64,000 bases of DNA from Zanthoxylum bungeanum (Eukaryota > Streptophyta > Magnoliopsida > Sapindales > Rutaceae): assembly GCA_019454045.1 (NCBI GenBank), contig SKCR01001848.1, forward strand, positions 1-64,000, given 5' to 3'. Below the pieces are notes generated by a model. That model had not been told where the DNA came from. It saw nothing but the letters and a program-made list of their open reading frames with translations, and made no database searches. A program made the position numbers and the translations under genes. This document shows, in pieces, positions 1-10,897 of this stretch (positions are counted from its first letter, which is position 1; every line of letters begins with the position of its first letter).

Positions 1-96
1 TACTAGACCTAGGTGATAAGCGAAAAATATATCAATACATTTTATACTACTTGAACGATATGTGCGCTTGTGTAACGTGTGTGATCACACCGGTCA
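1..96 (+). repeat. Athila-type LTR, 3' terminal fragment
   Basis: The block from about 40 to 96 (TACTACTTGAACGATA, then GTGCGCTTG, ending CCGGTCA) matches the last bases of the Athila LTRs ending at 10761, 17161 and 49423. No primer-binding site follows. C1 LTR sequence resumes directly, so this is the right edge of a solo LTR or 3' LTR inserted in a C1 LTR. The rest lies left of the window. Confidence 0.75.
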
Positions 97-2136
97 CTAG
101 GAATGATTAAGTTATAACGCAATTACAAAAGCGTCGCAATTGACATTGAGAAATGTTGTAACAATATCATTATTAAACAGTTCCTAGTCAAGGTTTACAT
201 TATTGGTCTGAAAGTAAACCCCGGAGACTGGTACATGTCTTATATTGGAATATAAGATTCCAGTGGTTTATCTCAATGAGCCACGAGTCTATGGAGACTC
301 ATATAAACATGTATGTGTTCATAGTGAATTAGCACTGAACGACTCATAAAAAATTCTTAATAGATGGTACGCTTACGTCAATATGAATCTTCTCGAGTTG
401 AGTAGCATAGTGGACCTTTGACTTAAGATACCACGGTGGATATATGATTTATCCTCCACACTTTGATGACAGTCACATCTTTGACCTTTTTAGGTTAGAC
501 CTCTGCTTGTTCGTTGGGTGTGGACTGATGCTCATGATATCCGGTGATGTGTCCAGAGAAGATCCAAATCACTCATGCGTACAGGATTCATGTATCTACT
601 TCTTGAGATTGTGATTTATCAAATCAATGTCCATGATACACTCATAAATGAGTTTTGAGTGTTATTCAGAAATCGCGAATCTATACGTCGACGGGATAAT
701 ACCTTATGAGATTTGACGATTATATCTATAACTCTGGTATATATCCGGATACCTATGACGAAAGGATTATACATATACGAAGATCTTAACTTATATGGTT
801 CAGCGAGAATATCTGTGGTCGTCATAATTTGTGAGTGGGTAAATTATGGACACGAGATTTGATTCCCTGATGGATACACCTGAACTTAGAGAGTCTCACA
901 TAATAAAAAATACTTGTAGAGCACTATGGCGACTTAAAACGAATAATGTTGATTATTAGGAAATCGTTTTACGGTTAAACGAAAGATTACACATGCGTAG
1001 TATTCGGTAATTTCATAAATTAATATGTATGTGTGTTAGATATATAATTTGATTAGATTCGTATTAATCAATTATCGAATATTTTTTGGAACATATGTCA
1101 ACCTTGAATTTATTTTAACATTTATTGTAAATGTAAGAATACATTATACATTTGATTAAATGGATTAATTAATTAAAATGTTAATTAATTAATTTATTAA
1201 ATAAATATATTGGGAATTATTAAGTATATAATTCACATGTATAAGACATGTGTTGGATGCTTTATAATGTTGACATGTGGCTCTGTTGGAAATACTAGTG
1301 GGATATGATATTTATTTGATTTTATCTAATTATTTTATTAAATCAAATAAAATTATTTTCTCTCTCCCACTACTACTAATTTCAGTCAACAAAGAGAATG
1401 GGTATTATTCCCATTTCTTGAACAACAACCTAAAGAAAGAAAAGAAAATTTGGGAGATCAAAATTAAGCGAAAAGGCTTAAAGGTTTTTTGAAATTTAAG
1501 GTAAGTTTATTAATCATTAAGCTTGAAAATTATTTCTTTTGCATTTTTGATAATACATATGATGTATATTATTTTTCCCTCTCTTGAATTTGGGTTTTTA
1601 TTTGTTGGTTGCTTGTTGGGAAGATTAATTGCATGTGTGATGATTCTTGTCATTCTATAAATTCTATACCACTTTATAGAAACCTATAATTATTTTTGGG
1701 TGTTTTCAAATGTGGTGAGTCTTTAAGAATATTGAATTGATTATTGTAATGCTAGATTGAAAGTCAATTTGCTGGAAATTTGGTTAATTTGATTAATTGA
1801 AATGTCTAGGGTTTATGCCTTATCCAAATTTGGGACTTTTCATTCTATGGATTAGATTGAGTACAGTAGATGTATATTAATCATTTTGGTAGTGTTTTGG
1901 AAACACTTAATTGTGTAATTGACACTTTTGGACTAAAATGAACAAAATACAACAAGTTTGCACATTTGGCATTTTTTTGGCTAAAAGGGTAATTTGGGTA
2001 ATTCCAAATTTGATTTGGAATTAAACATTAAAATAAATAGTTTATTTTAATTGTCCAAAGAAAAATTTATGAAATTCGAAAAATCAGATTTTTCACATTC
2101 CGCTGCGCCCCCAACAAAACCGCTAATACGCCAACA
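97..2136 (+). repeat. C1 copia-family LTR, 5' end missing
   Basis: This is a long non-coding repeat matching other C1 copies at 4376-5616 and 60665-61671, and in reverse at 33269-33720 and 43600-43969. Shared landmarks are AATTGACATTGAG, GAGACTCATATA, CTTCTCGAGTTGAGTAGCAT and GGTGTGGACTGATGCTCA. The right end has TCCGCTGCG, a run typical of copia LTR ends, followed by two possible CA termini at 2116 and 2136. No primer-binding site follows, so it is probably a solo or isolated LTR. No coding sequence was seen; the short ORFs are incidental. Confidence 0.7.
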
Positions 2137-3882
2137 ATCATAAAGTTGTCCATATTATTTGGTTTCATCCTGAACCTAGCTTTAAGGTTCATAGACAAGT
2201 GGTGGATGCAAACACCATGAGAAGCTTCAATGAAAATTGTCATAATAGATTCCTTAATGCTGCCTTGTCAATCGGAAATGAAAATTAGATTCGCCACATC
2301 TCCGATGCAATCCTCTCAATCCTTTTTACTACCAATTTCAATAACTAAACATCATTGCGAATATGAAAAAATTAAACTTTTCATACTGATTTTTTACTCT
2401 ATTTTATTTCTCAGTATCCACACATACAATATTTTCACTAACTACTAATAAGTTGTGTCGGCAAAAACAAACTCTAAAAAAATATATTCTCATATGTATT
2501 CATCGCTGCCATTAATTAATTTCCTCAAGACCCATCACTATAGTGTTGGTTTTTCAGAGTTCATGTGTAGCAGAAATATGTTCAGAACATATAAAAAAAT
2601 TTATTTGCATGAACTTTGAAAAATCAGATCCGTATATTCTAATACATTAATAGTATAAAAATAGACATTAAGAAGAAACTATACCTCTCGATATGGATCT
2701 CTTTGAATCACGATTCTTTAACACATGATATTCCTCGTCTTATCTCCACACTTCCAATGGCACGTGTGGGCGTGAAAAAATAACAAAGAATACTTGGCAC
2801 ATGAGACAATCTTTGTTAATATTTTCTTTTTGGTTTTCTAAAAACCAAATCAAGAAAAAAAAAAAATTATTTTCTAGGGAACGTTTTTCTCAAAGATTTA
2901 CTCTATTGGTTGGCTTTTTGATGATTATGATAAAGTCTTCTACTTTGTTTTGAAAACTTCTCTCTATTTATCATAGCCAAAACCAAGCTTATCCATTTGG
3001 ATATTATTATATTGATTTCCAAAAAATCAAAATAAAACCATATAATAGTTATCTTATAATTATTAAAGATAATTCATTAAAAATAATAAATTTCAATTTT
3101 TGAAAATATTATCTCATTAATTAAAATTTAAAATAATAATTAATATTTTTTCATAAATTAAGAAATAGATACATTATCTATTAATAAATATATCAAGAAA
3201 ATTTTTGTCATAATTTCCAAACAAGAGTTATATGAAATAATTAAAGTGTAAAATAAGTCACAATTATTTTAAATAATTCATAATTATTTTTCTTCGCAAT
3301 TATTATCGTTCGAACAATGATAGAAGATGGCGAGGGGGCGGTGGACCTATAATTTTAAGCTCCAATAATTCTGTTGATTAATTATAAACTAAGTAATTAA
3401 CCAAACGAAATTATTAATTTTGAAGTAACTCCATTAAATACCCATAATAGTACTCTCATAATTATAGAATTAATTACCCAAAGTATTCATCCATTGATAT
3501 AGTCATTACCTATGCAATGATCCTCAATAAAAGATTCATAAATGAGCTATGTATAGAATCCATTAACCTCTCCAATTATATCTTTATCTTTGACTTCCAT
3601 TAGTTCTCAAGTGAACAATTAATTTATAAATTTTATGAATTTGCACGCTAATTGTTCAGTTCCTAAACTAACAAACTAGGGAATCTTATTAACGGACTTC
3701 ATTATATCAGGTATGTCTTCCCAACTATTCATTCAACTCATTCCCAAAGTAAAAGGTTTATGAAATGTAATAAATACAAAATCATACAGAGTAAATGAAA
3801 GAATAAATTAAAATGATATATGAATCTGTTAAATAAAAAGAATTAAAAAGAATTAAAATCATCACAAATATGACCATCATTA
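2137..3882. other. AT-rich non-coding stretch, probably degenerate LTR sequence
   Basis: No gene was found. The sequence is very AT-rich with long ATTAATT-like runs. A TGTTGG start near 2544 and the style of 3300-3780 suggest an old, possibly reverse-oriented copia LTR, but no matching second end or target duplication was found. An inverted repeat at 2550-2623 is listed separately. Confidence 0.4.
2550..2623. repeat. Inverted repeat (stem-loop)
   Basis: The arms TTTTTCAGAGTTCATG (2550-2565) and CATGAACTTTGAAAAA (2608-2623) are reverse complements over 16 bases with one mismatch. They enclose about 42 bases of AT-rich loop. It may be the end of a small foldback element or a chance feature of an LTR. 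Confidence 0.6.
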
Positions 3883-4375
3883 TGTATTATCCCGAATATT
3901 TTTCGAAATTGTTCTGGAAAGTTTCCGAATTGAAGTTTAGTGTTGTGAAACTGGATGGTGTACCAAAATAAGAGATTATGTATTGGAAATAGGTCGGAAT
4001 AATTTAAATTAAAGCTTTGTCATATTGGAAAACGCGTGGTTTCAAGGACCGGTTACACGATTTTAGTTTATATCATTATACGCATAAAAGTTTCTTATTT
4101 CGGCTATAAAATAGTAAACGAACTCCGATTGAGATGATTCTTGAACCATTGGACTCATTTTTCTGCGACGAACAACTTTCATTTTGAACACTTTTTGAAT
4201 TTTATATCAGAAAGGCTTCTAAAATATGAATTTCTGTGAAAGCCCCATGGTAAGGACCTGATTATAATTTCGCGGGGGTCAGATTATAATTTTCAGAAAT
4301 TTTCTTATAAATACCCTATAGTTTCTTCTAATTGCAAGAATTACATAACATATAAAAGATCAAACATGATCCCCC
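3883..4375 (+). repeat. B-family (Tekay-like) LTR, 5' fragment
   Basis: It starts TGTATTATCCCG and runs parallel to the first ~480 bases of the B LTRs at 5617 and 17905. Shared blocks are TTGGAAAACGCGTGG, CGGTTACACGATTTT, CTCCGATTGAG and GACGAACAACTTTC. A TATA-like TATAAATA lies at 4306-4313, the position of the TATA box in the other copies. The fragment is cut off where C1 LTR sequence begins. Confidence 0.75.
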
Positions 4376-5244
4376 TATTAGAGTTGGTGCTCGGAGCGCC
4401 AATCTGGATCGTATTTATGTCCGATTCATGAATACGAACAATTTATTTTCCATAATATTACATATTAATTGTTGCACCTCTTTTTTTATTTATGTATTTG
4501 ATCTAATTACAATTAGATTGAAACTAAATTTGATTTAGCGATATGTATATATTAGACAAAAATCTTATGATTTACAACGTCGTTAGTAATTGACATTGGG
4601 AAGTGTCACTATAAGTTGTATATTCTCAAATAAAATTCCCGGTCAACATTTATTGACACGGGTCGGTTAGTAAAATCCATTGAGACCAATAGATGTCATA
4701 TATCGGGACTTGGTTCGGTGATTTATCCCAATGAACTATGAGTCTCGGGAGACTCGTATAGACGTGTAGATGTTATTTGATAAATACTGAATGACTCACC
4801 AAAGATTTCCTAATAGATGGTAAACTAACGTCAATATGAGTCTTCTCGAGTCGAGTAGTATAGTGGTCATTCGACTTGTGATACCACTGTAGATATATGA
4901 GACATCCTTCATACTTCGATGGCAATCACGTCACCAATCTATTTAGATCAGACCCTCACCTGCTCGTTGAGTGTGGACTCATACTCATGATATCTTGAAA
5001 GTATCAGATAGAATCCATCGGTCCTATGTACATGGCAAATGTATCATGTACATATTTGCGATATAGTAAATCAATGGTCGTGGTATACTTCGAAAGTGAG
5101 TTTTGAGTGTTATTTAGAGATCAAAAATTTATAAGTCGACTATATTATACCTAAGAGATTCGACGTTCCAATCTATATCCCGGTATAATATTGATAGTCT
5201 GTAACAAATGGATTATACGTATACAATGATCTCGACTTGAATAG
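4376..5244 (+). repeat. C1 LTR, 5' part
   Basis: It begins near TTGGTGCTCGGAGCGCCAAT, the 5' end of C1, which is seen in reverse at 43600-43969. It continues through the landmarks GAGTCTCGGGAGACTCG and GGTGTGGAC-like text up to GATCTCGACTTGAATAG. There a second C1 copy starts at 5245, so the remainder of this LTR is displaced or lost. Confidence 0.75.
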
Positions 5245-5616
5245 TGTTGGGATTGGTGCTCGAAGCGCCAATTTCTTATGTATTTCATTGTAAATACTTT
5301 TGTAAACATTTTCTTATGAATAAAATAAAAAAATTTCTATATTATAATGTCTGTTATATATGGTAAAGACGTAATTGACCTTAGAATGATTAGTTATGAA
5401 ACAGTTGTAAAAGCGTCACAACTGACATTGAGTTGTATCATAATTGTATCATTTCTTTAACAGTTACTGGTCAAAGTTTACATTACTTGGGCAGTAAGTA
5501 TAACCGCTAAGACCGGTAAATGTCGTATATTGGAATCTTGGATTGCAATGGTTGCTTCTCAATTAATCATGAGTCTCGGAGACTCGTATAGACAAGTAGG
5601 TATTTATATCGGATAA
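5245..5616 (+). repeat. C1 LTR, 5' part, continues at 17521-17533
   Basis: It starts TGTTGGGATTGGTGCTCG, the canonical C1 LTR start. It is interrupted at GATAA (5612-5616) by the B solo LTR. The next thirteen C1 bases, ACATTGAACGACT, resume at 17521-17533 after the duplicated GATAA. The copy then stops where a reverse-oriented C1 LTR begins at 17534. Confidence 0.85.
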
Positions 5617-6034
5617 TGTAATATCCCAAGTTTTTCGGAACAGTATCGGAAGATTTCCGAATTAAAGTTAAGGATTTAGAACGGGATGGTAATCGAAAAT
5701 TAGACTTTATATGTTAGAAAATAGGTGGGAATATTTTTAAGTGAATATTCATCGCGTTGAAAAATGCATGGTTTGAGAACCGGTTACGCGATTTATGTTT
5801 TCATTGTTTTACGAGTAAAAGATTCTTGTGTCGGCTATAAAACTTTCAAAAAAACTCCGATTGAGCTGATTCTTGAACCATTAGACTTATTTTCCGAGAC
5901 AAACAACTTTCACGTTGAATATTTTTCAAAATTTATAGCAGAAGGGCTTCCAAAATATGAATTTTCCAGAAAGTTCCATGATATGGGCCTGATTGTAGTT
6001 TTCAGGGGTCATAATGTAAATTTTCTAAATTGTT

Positions 6035-6043
6035 TATAAATAG
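6035..6043 (+). promoter_or_regulatory. TATA box of B LTR
   Basis: TATAAATAG lies about 420 bases into the LTR. A TATA-like element is found at the same relative position in the B copies starting at 3883 (4306-4313) and 17905 (18312-18320). The start of the LTR transcript would be about 30 bases downstream. Confidence 0.6.
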
Positions 6044-6135
6044 TCCATAGTTTCCAAAACATTGCGAAAATGGAAAAAACTTCTCAAAGTCCCCAAACCG
6101 ACCCCCAACCCCCAAATTCGTCCTTGCCTTTGCTT

Positions 6136-6166
6136 GTCACGCCGGCGCCCTACCGGCCGGCGTGAC
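6136..6166. repeat. GC-rich perfect hairpin in B LTR leader
   Basis: GTCACGCCGGC (6136-6146) and GCCGGCGTGAC (6156-6166) are perfect 11-base complementary arms around a 9-base loop. It sits about 100 bases after the TATA box, in a C-rich segment (about 6090-6250) that contrasts with the AT-rich surroundings. Confidence 0.7.
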
Positions 6167-7050
6167 CAGTCAAGGGGTGCGCCAGCCACCCCTCCATCTT
6201 GTGGTGGCCGGCGGCAGCCCCCAGGTTGCCGGAAAATAGCAGTATTGAGAGAAACGCATGCGCATATAGATATCCCGATCTTGGCTTGTCGCCTCATTTC
6301 ACGACTCTAGCCACCCACCAAATCGAAGCTCTCGGAGAGTACTACAAGATGGTAGTGGCAATTTTTCCGATCTGTGCTCGATTGCACGTGAAACGAGGGA
6401 GGAAGATTGATGAATAGTGACCACTGAAGAACAGTAGCTCCGATCGGAATTCCGTCGATTCCAACGTGTTCGTGGGATCGTTTGGAGTCCGTATATGCCC
6501 TCAAAATCTCGGTAAGACCTCCCGATAAAAATCCATAAATTTTAAGTTTATCGTTAAATGTTCGAATGTTTCCAGTAGCTTCGTAGAATAACATATTGAT
6601 ATTAATTGAATTTTTTGAGTATTAGTATATTGAATATGAGCATTTGATAGAATTCGAGTGAAAACAGAATAAGTTTGATCAATCCGATAGAATATGCAAG
6701 TTTCCCGTAAAAGTGGGTTTTCACGTTGAATGACATGTTTTGATTTTAGCGATAATTATGAGTTATATATGATATTACGAACATGATTGGACAAAATTCG
6801 GGAAGGTTCGGAGGGTTCGGAATCCTTCCATTGCGTTTGCGGAAACGTTTTCGGAAGATTTTCCAAAAACGCATAAACCGAAAGTTTAAGTTAACTAACA
6901 ACTTGGAATAGTTTATAACGATGTTTTAAGGTTATTGAAACTGAAAGTATTGAAAATGGACTTGATTTGGTTATACCAGAAAGATCCGGGATTTTATCGT
7001 AGTTTAGTCGAGAACTCCGTAAGTTATGATTATGACGGCTTTTCATTTTT

Positions 7051-7105
7051 TGTTTTGGCAGACTTGATTAGAACATGGAGTGCTCACGAAGCCAGGTAAG
7101 TAAAT
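7051..7105 (+). other. Conserved acceptor-donor pair (micro-exon-like) in B LTR
   Basis: TGTTTTGGCAG is followed after 34 bases (7062-7095) by CCAG/GTAAGTAA. The second B LTR has TTGTTTTGGCAG, 25 bases, then CCCAG/GTAAGTAA at 19303-19346. A strong acceptor and donor thus sit in the same order at the same place in both copies. Splicing is inferred, not shown. Confidence 0.45.
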
Positions 7106-8797
7106 CATGTGATGAGAGCTTAATGGGTGATTTCGTGTTTTGAGTATACATATATACGGGTATAGATGATTGATATATTAGGTTAAACAGAAGGTAGTTA
7201 AGAAGTAGTTTGAGAAGGGGTTCACAATTATGTGTAGTTCAGTGAAACGACCATCGCATGTATGACTTTTGTTATTATCATGATACGAAGTAAGAGGTTT
7301 AATGATATTAATGTATGTACGTATGTATTAACGTGTTTGATAAGCTTAATGTCTATGTGTATGCATGAATGTACGTAAGGTATGAATGTGTAACGATATG
7401 AAATTGTGTATGTGAATGAATATGAAAATGTGTAGGTATATGAGTATGTATTCGTATATGCATATGATGTTAAGATATGTATATGTCGAATTTGTTTATT
7501 TGGTAAAGATACTGTATTAAAATTTTCTAGATAGAAATTCTAAAAAATGAATATGATCAAACGTTAAACGAAGAGATATGAGGACTGCGTGAGATATGAG
7601 ATTTGATTTCGTAATGAGGTGTATATTCGTAAGTTTGAAGTATATGTATGTATATGAGTATTTGAATGATTGGATTGTTTGTCGTGTATGTGCTTATTTA
7701 TGAGAAATCATGTGATGAGTTTATGTTATATAGTGAGTGAGCCTGTTTGTATTGATTTGATGATGTGATCTTTGATGTATTGATTGTTGTGTGTGCTTCT
7801 TAGTTGGATACGTGATGACTGTAGATATGTCTGAGTGTGTGTATGTGTGTGATGGAACTCATGATATGTATGGATTATGTATGCTTATGTGAGATGAATG
7901 AATAATTTGAAACCGATGTAAATATCAGAGGTTATAGAGCGTGTTTGCTTAGTTGTATTTATATGTACGCATGTGTGTAAGGGTTCTGAAATTGTATTTG
8001 CATGTATATAAAAGAAGTGTGTTATAGTATGTGTGAATGTATATGAAACCCAAGTGTTAAGCTATTGTAAGGTTATCGTGGATAAAAAAAGGTTAGGAAA
8101 AGATTGTGTTGATATTAAAGAAAGAGGTTTTAGTATTATAGATAGTTTGTAACTGAACAAAAGAAAGTTTGTTAGATTTACCGATTTGATGATATTTCAA
8201 AAATATTTAATATGATAAGTATTAATATGTGACTTCATGTTTCAACATTGAAATGGTTTCTATGTTATGTGATCTACTTTGTAATTTTGAATCAATGTTT
8301 CGTATTCTCTAGCCACTACATTGACAATATGTAAATATGAAAATTTGATATAGGTAAAGTATAAAGGATAATAGAATATTGACAATTCTAAGTTGTAATA
8401 ACTTGAAAACTCTGAAAAATTTCTAGTGTGATTAATTTGTACGTTTTGTTTGTAATGCTTGCATGGTTACTTACTGAGTTTTTATAACTCACACCAAACC
8501 AGTTTGCTAGTTTTACAGGTTGACTTCCAGATTGGTCAACCACGATAACTTTGGAAGTCATGCTCGAGACGTGAAGCACCCAAGCGGCAGTCACCCTCGC
8601 AAGTGTCTGATGAGTGATATTTATATCACTATTTCCCACTCATTTAACTTAATATTTTGTATAGTTTCTTGAGTTTTGTGAATGTTTTGATGTGTTTTAT
8701 TGTTATTTTGCAGATAAATAAAGTTTGGATAGCACTGGAGGCAATTTGGGGCAAAACCGGACAAAAATGCGTCAACAGGGTTATTTTCGTCTTCTGC

Positions 8798-8809
8798 GCG
8801 TCGCGACGC
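8798..8809. repeat. GCGTCGCGACGC palindrome
   Basis: A perfect 12-bp palindrome with an NruI core, TCGCGA. The same word occurs at 9364-9375, within the 18-bp palindrome at 9338-9355, near 12416 inside the element, and at the matching 3' LTR positions. Degenerate versions occur in the second Athila LTR near 47648 and 47957. Confidence 0.8.
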
Positions 8810-8917
8810 TGAAGCACAGCGCGCCGCGACGCCCAGCGTGAGCCGGATTTGCTAACATGCGCCTGGTCAACGGTCAACAATTTGATAAGTTTTGACTTTG
8901 CTAAAATGCGCCGTGCC

Positions 8918-9329
8918 ACGTGTCACCATCACAGCCGATCTGCTAACATGCGCCGTGCCACGTGTCATCATCATATGCTGCCGACACTCAGACTTGACAC
9001 GTGTCGCCTCGTCATCAGCCATGTCAGCGGTCAACGAGTCAACCTTGCCACGTGTCATGCCACATCATCGTCCACGTCAGCAGGTCAACCGAGTCAACAT
9101 GCCACGTCAGCCTCAGCCAATCACAACTTGACACGTGTCGCCACGTGTCGCAATCCTATTGTGCCGACAAATGCAACACACGCCTACGCCACGTCATCGC
9201 CACGTCAGCGCCACGTCATCGCCACGTCATCAATGACGTCATCACAATAATTGAGAATTAGCCGCCTTGACACGTGTCGCATGTACAGTCAGCCGCCTTG
9301 CTACGTGTCGCCGTATCATTGTGCCACGT
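8918..9329. promoter_or_regulatory. Array of 16 ACGT cores (G-box/ABRE-like) upstream of the LTR TATA box
   Basis: ACGT cores start at 8918, 8960, 8999, 9050, 9074, 9104, 9133, 9143, 9191, 9202, 9213, 9224, 9236, 9272, 9303 and 9326. Most are CCACGTGTC, GACACGTGTC or CCACGTCA. Plant bZIP factors (ABF/AREB and GBF families) and some bHLH factors bind such sites, so this is probably the U3 enhancer. The TATA box lies about 80 bases after the last core. Stress or ABA response is inferred. The array is repeated in the 3' LTR at about 15340-15751. Confidence 0.7.
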
Positions 9330-9337
9330 CGACAAAT

Positions 9338-9355
9338 TGCGCGTCGCGACGCGCA
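9338..9355. repeat. 18-bp perfect palindrome in LTR
   Basis: TGCGCGTCGCGACGCGCA is fully self-complementary. It lies 50-70 bases upstream of the TATA box, followed by a second palindrome at 9364-9375. It could be a protein-binding dyad or a dense CG methylation target. Confidence 0.8.
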
Positions 9356-9407
9356 GATCCTTGGCGTCGCGACGCGGGAACAGTGCCCGAACAGTGAAAA
9401 ATTTTGC

Positions 9408-9416
9408 TATAAATAG
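9408..9416 (+). promoter_or_regulatory. TATA box, 5' LTR
   Basis: TATAAATAG lies downstream of the ACGT array and upstream of a CT-rich tract. Transcription of the element would start near 9440. The 3' LTR copy is at 15829-15837. Confidence 0.75.
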
Positions 9417-10766
9417 AGGGCGAATTTTCAGTTTTTAAAACACTCATCTCTCTCTTGATTTCTCTCTCTAGAGAGAGTTTCTCTCTCTAGAATTTTTAGT
9501 TTTTTTTATTTTTAGTTTGTAATTTATTTTAATTACGTTTTGTAATAATAGTAATTTAATTTTTACTTTTTACAGTTTTTACTATTCACCATGTTGAAAT
9601 AATTTCCCCAGCTAGGGTGAAAGGTAATTCTTCTACTATTGCTATTTAGATTAATCTCCCTTAAAAATAATATATTAACTATTTAAAATATTGACTTAAT
9701 AAGGAATACCGCTATATTGGTCGGTGGTAATTTAATTTTAATCTGGTTTAAACCTGACTAATCAAGGATACCGCCAGACTGGTCGGTTGGTAATTTATTT
9801 TTGGTTCCGCCTTAATGGCTGGTTGGACTTAATTTGACTTAATCAGGATACCGCCAGAATGGTCGGTTGGTAATATTCTCACAAGTTTATATATTATTTT
9901 ACGGGAGATATCTAAATTAGTAGTAGTAAAAGTAATTCCTTTTACCTTAGAATTTATTTTATTGTAATTTATTTTTCAGCTTTTTTACTTTATGTCTTTT
10001 ACTTTTATGTTTTTACTAGTCCTAGTTATGTGTTAGTTTTCTGAGGTTGTGATGATTTTAATATCACCGGTTTATAAGGGGTTAAATTATAATTTGGGTA
10101 ATATAAAGATTTATTTATTGAGTCTTAATCTTAATGCTTTTTTAATAACTGGCCATTAATAAAATTGATATGGTAAATCTAAAATGAACTAGACATAGGG
10201 ATTTTAGGTTTCAGCCTTAGACTTAATAACCCACGATCTTCCTTGAGGATAGATAACCCTTTAATAGATTTCCTTACAGGATAGGAATATACCTGTCGGG
10301 CGGGGGTAGCCATAATTGGAACTTAAACTTAATGAATCCAGATAATTTGGTTGACATAGACATATGGTTCAATTGGGTTAAACTGGGTATTTGTGTCTGA
10401 CCATCGACAGAGGCTTACACATAATTTAGTGTTCCAGGTTAATAAATCAATATATTACCAACTTTAAGATAACCACTTCATCTTTAAAATAATATTAAAA
10501 GAAATCACAACCTTAAATCTTTGTGTCTTTTGTTATTTTCCTTATATTTTCTTTTGTCTTTTTATTTATTTATTTATTTTGTAAAACCACTTTCAACCAA
10601 TCAAGCAATCAATTCATTCTCCCCTTTAATTAGATATTTGTAAATAAATAGATTCAACAATTAATAACAACAGTAGGAATTAAGTCCTCGTGGGATCGAT
10701 ATTTTTATACTACTTGAACGATACGTGCGCTTGCGTTATACGTGTGTGTTTACGCCGGTCAAGTTT

Positions 10767-10784
10767 TGGCGCCGTTGCCGGGGA
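10767..10784 (+). other. Primer-binding site, tRNA-Asp
   Basis: TGGCGCCGTTGCCGGGGA is complementary to the 3' end of plant tRNA-Asp(GUC). It starts five bases after the LTR end. This primer is the usual one for Athila elements. Confidence 0.9.
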
Positions 10785-10897
10785 CTTATATTTCTTGAGT
10801 TGTTAATTTTGAAGCTATCTAATTTACTTATATCTAATTTTCTTTATTTTTATCTGTAATTTTTTATTTCTTTCTTTTGATTTCAGGTGACTTAAAA

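Larger units (their letters stand above)
8608..10761 (+). repeat. 5' LTR of the non-autonomous Athila element
   Basis: It starts TGATGAGTGATATTT and ends TACGCCGGTCA. Order along the LTR: CG-rich palindromes near 8798, the ACGT-core array 8918-9329, more palindromes, TATAAATAG at 9408-9416, a CT/GA microsatellite-like stretch (about 9448-9490), then an AT-rich U5 with three ATACCGCC..GGTCGGT repeats. Differences from the 3' LTR are mostly single-base homopolymer indels plus one deletion of about 20 bases. Confidence 0.93.

Noticed and set aside
1277..1492. 71-codon frame in the C1 LTR
   Set aside because: AT-rich and without a motif. The matching region of the other C1 LTR copies is not open.
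6062..6310. Overlapping frames on both strands in the B LTR leader
   Set aside because: Opened by high GC content with no recognisable domain. The reverse-strand frame is its mirror, and nothing similar is kept in frame in the second B LTR.
8849..9250. 133-codon open frame, identical again at 15271-15672, with overlapping 79-86-codon frames
   Set aside because: It lies in the LTR U3 and is produced by the repeated CCACGTGTC/CCACGTCA words (repetitive His-Ala-Thr-Ser-Arg text). It is explained by the ACGT array and the LTR duplication.
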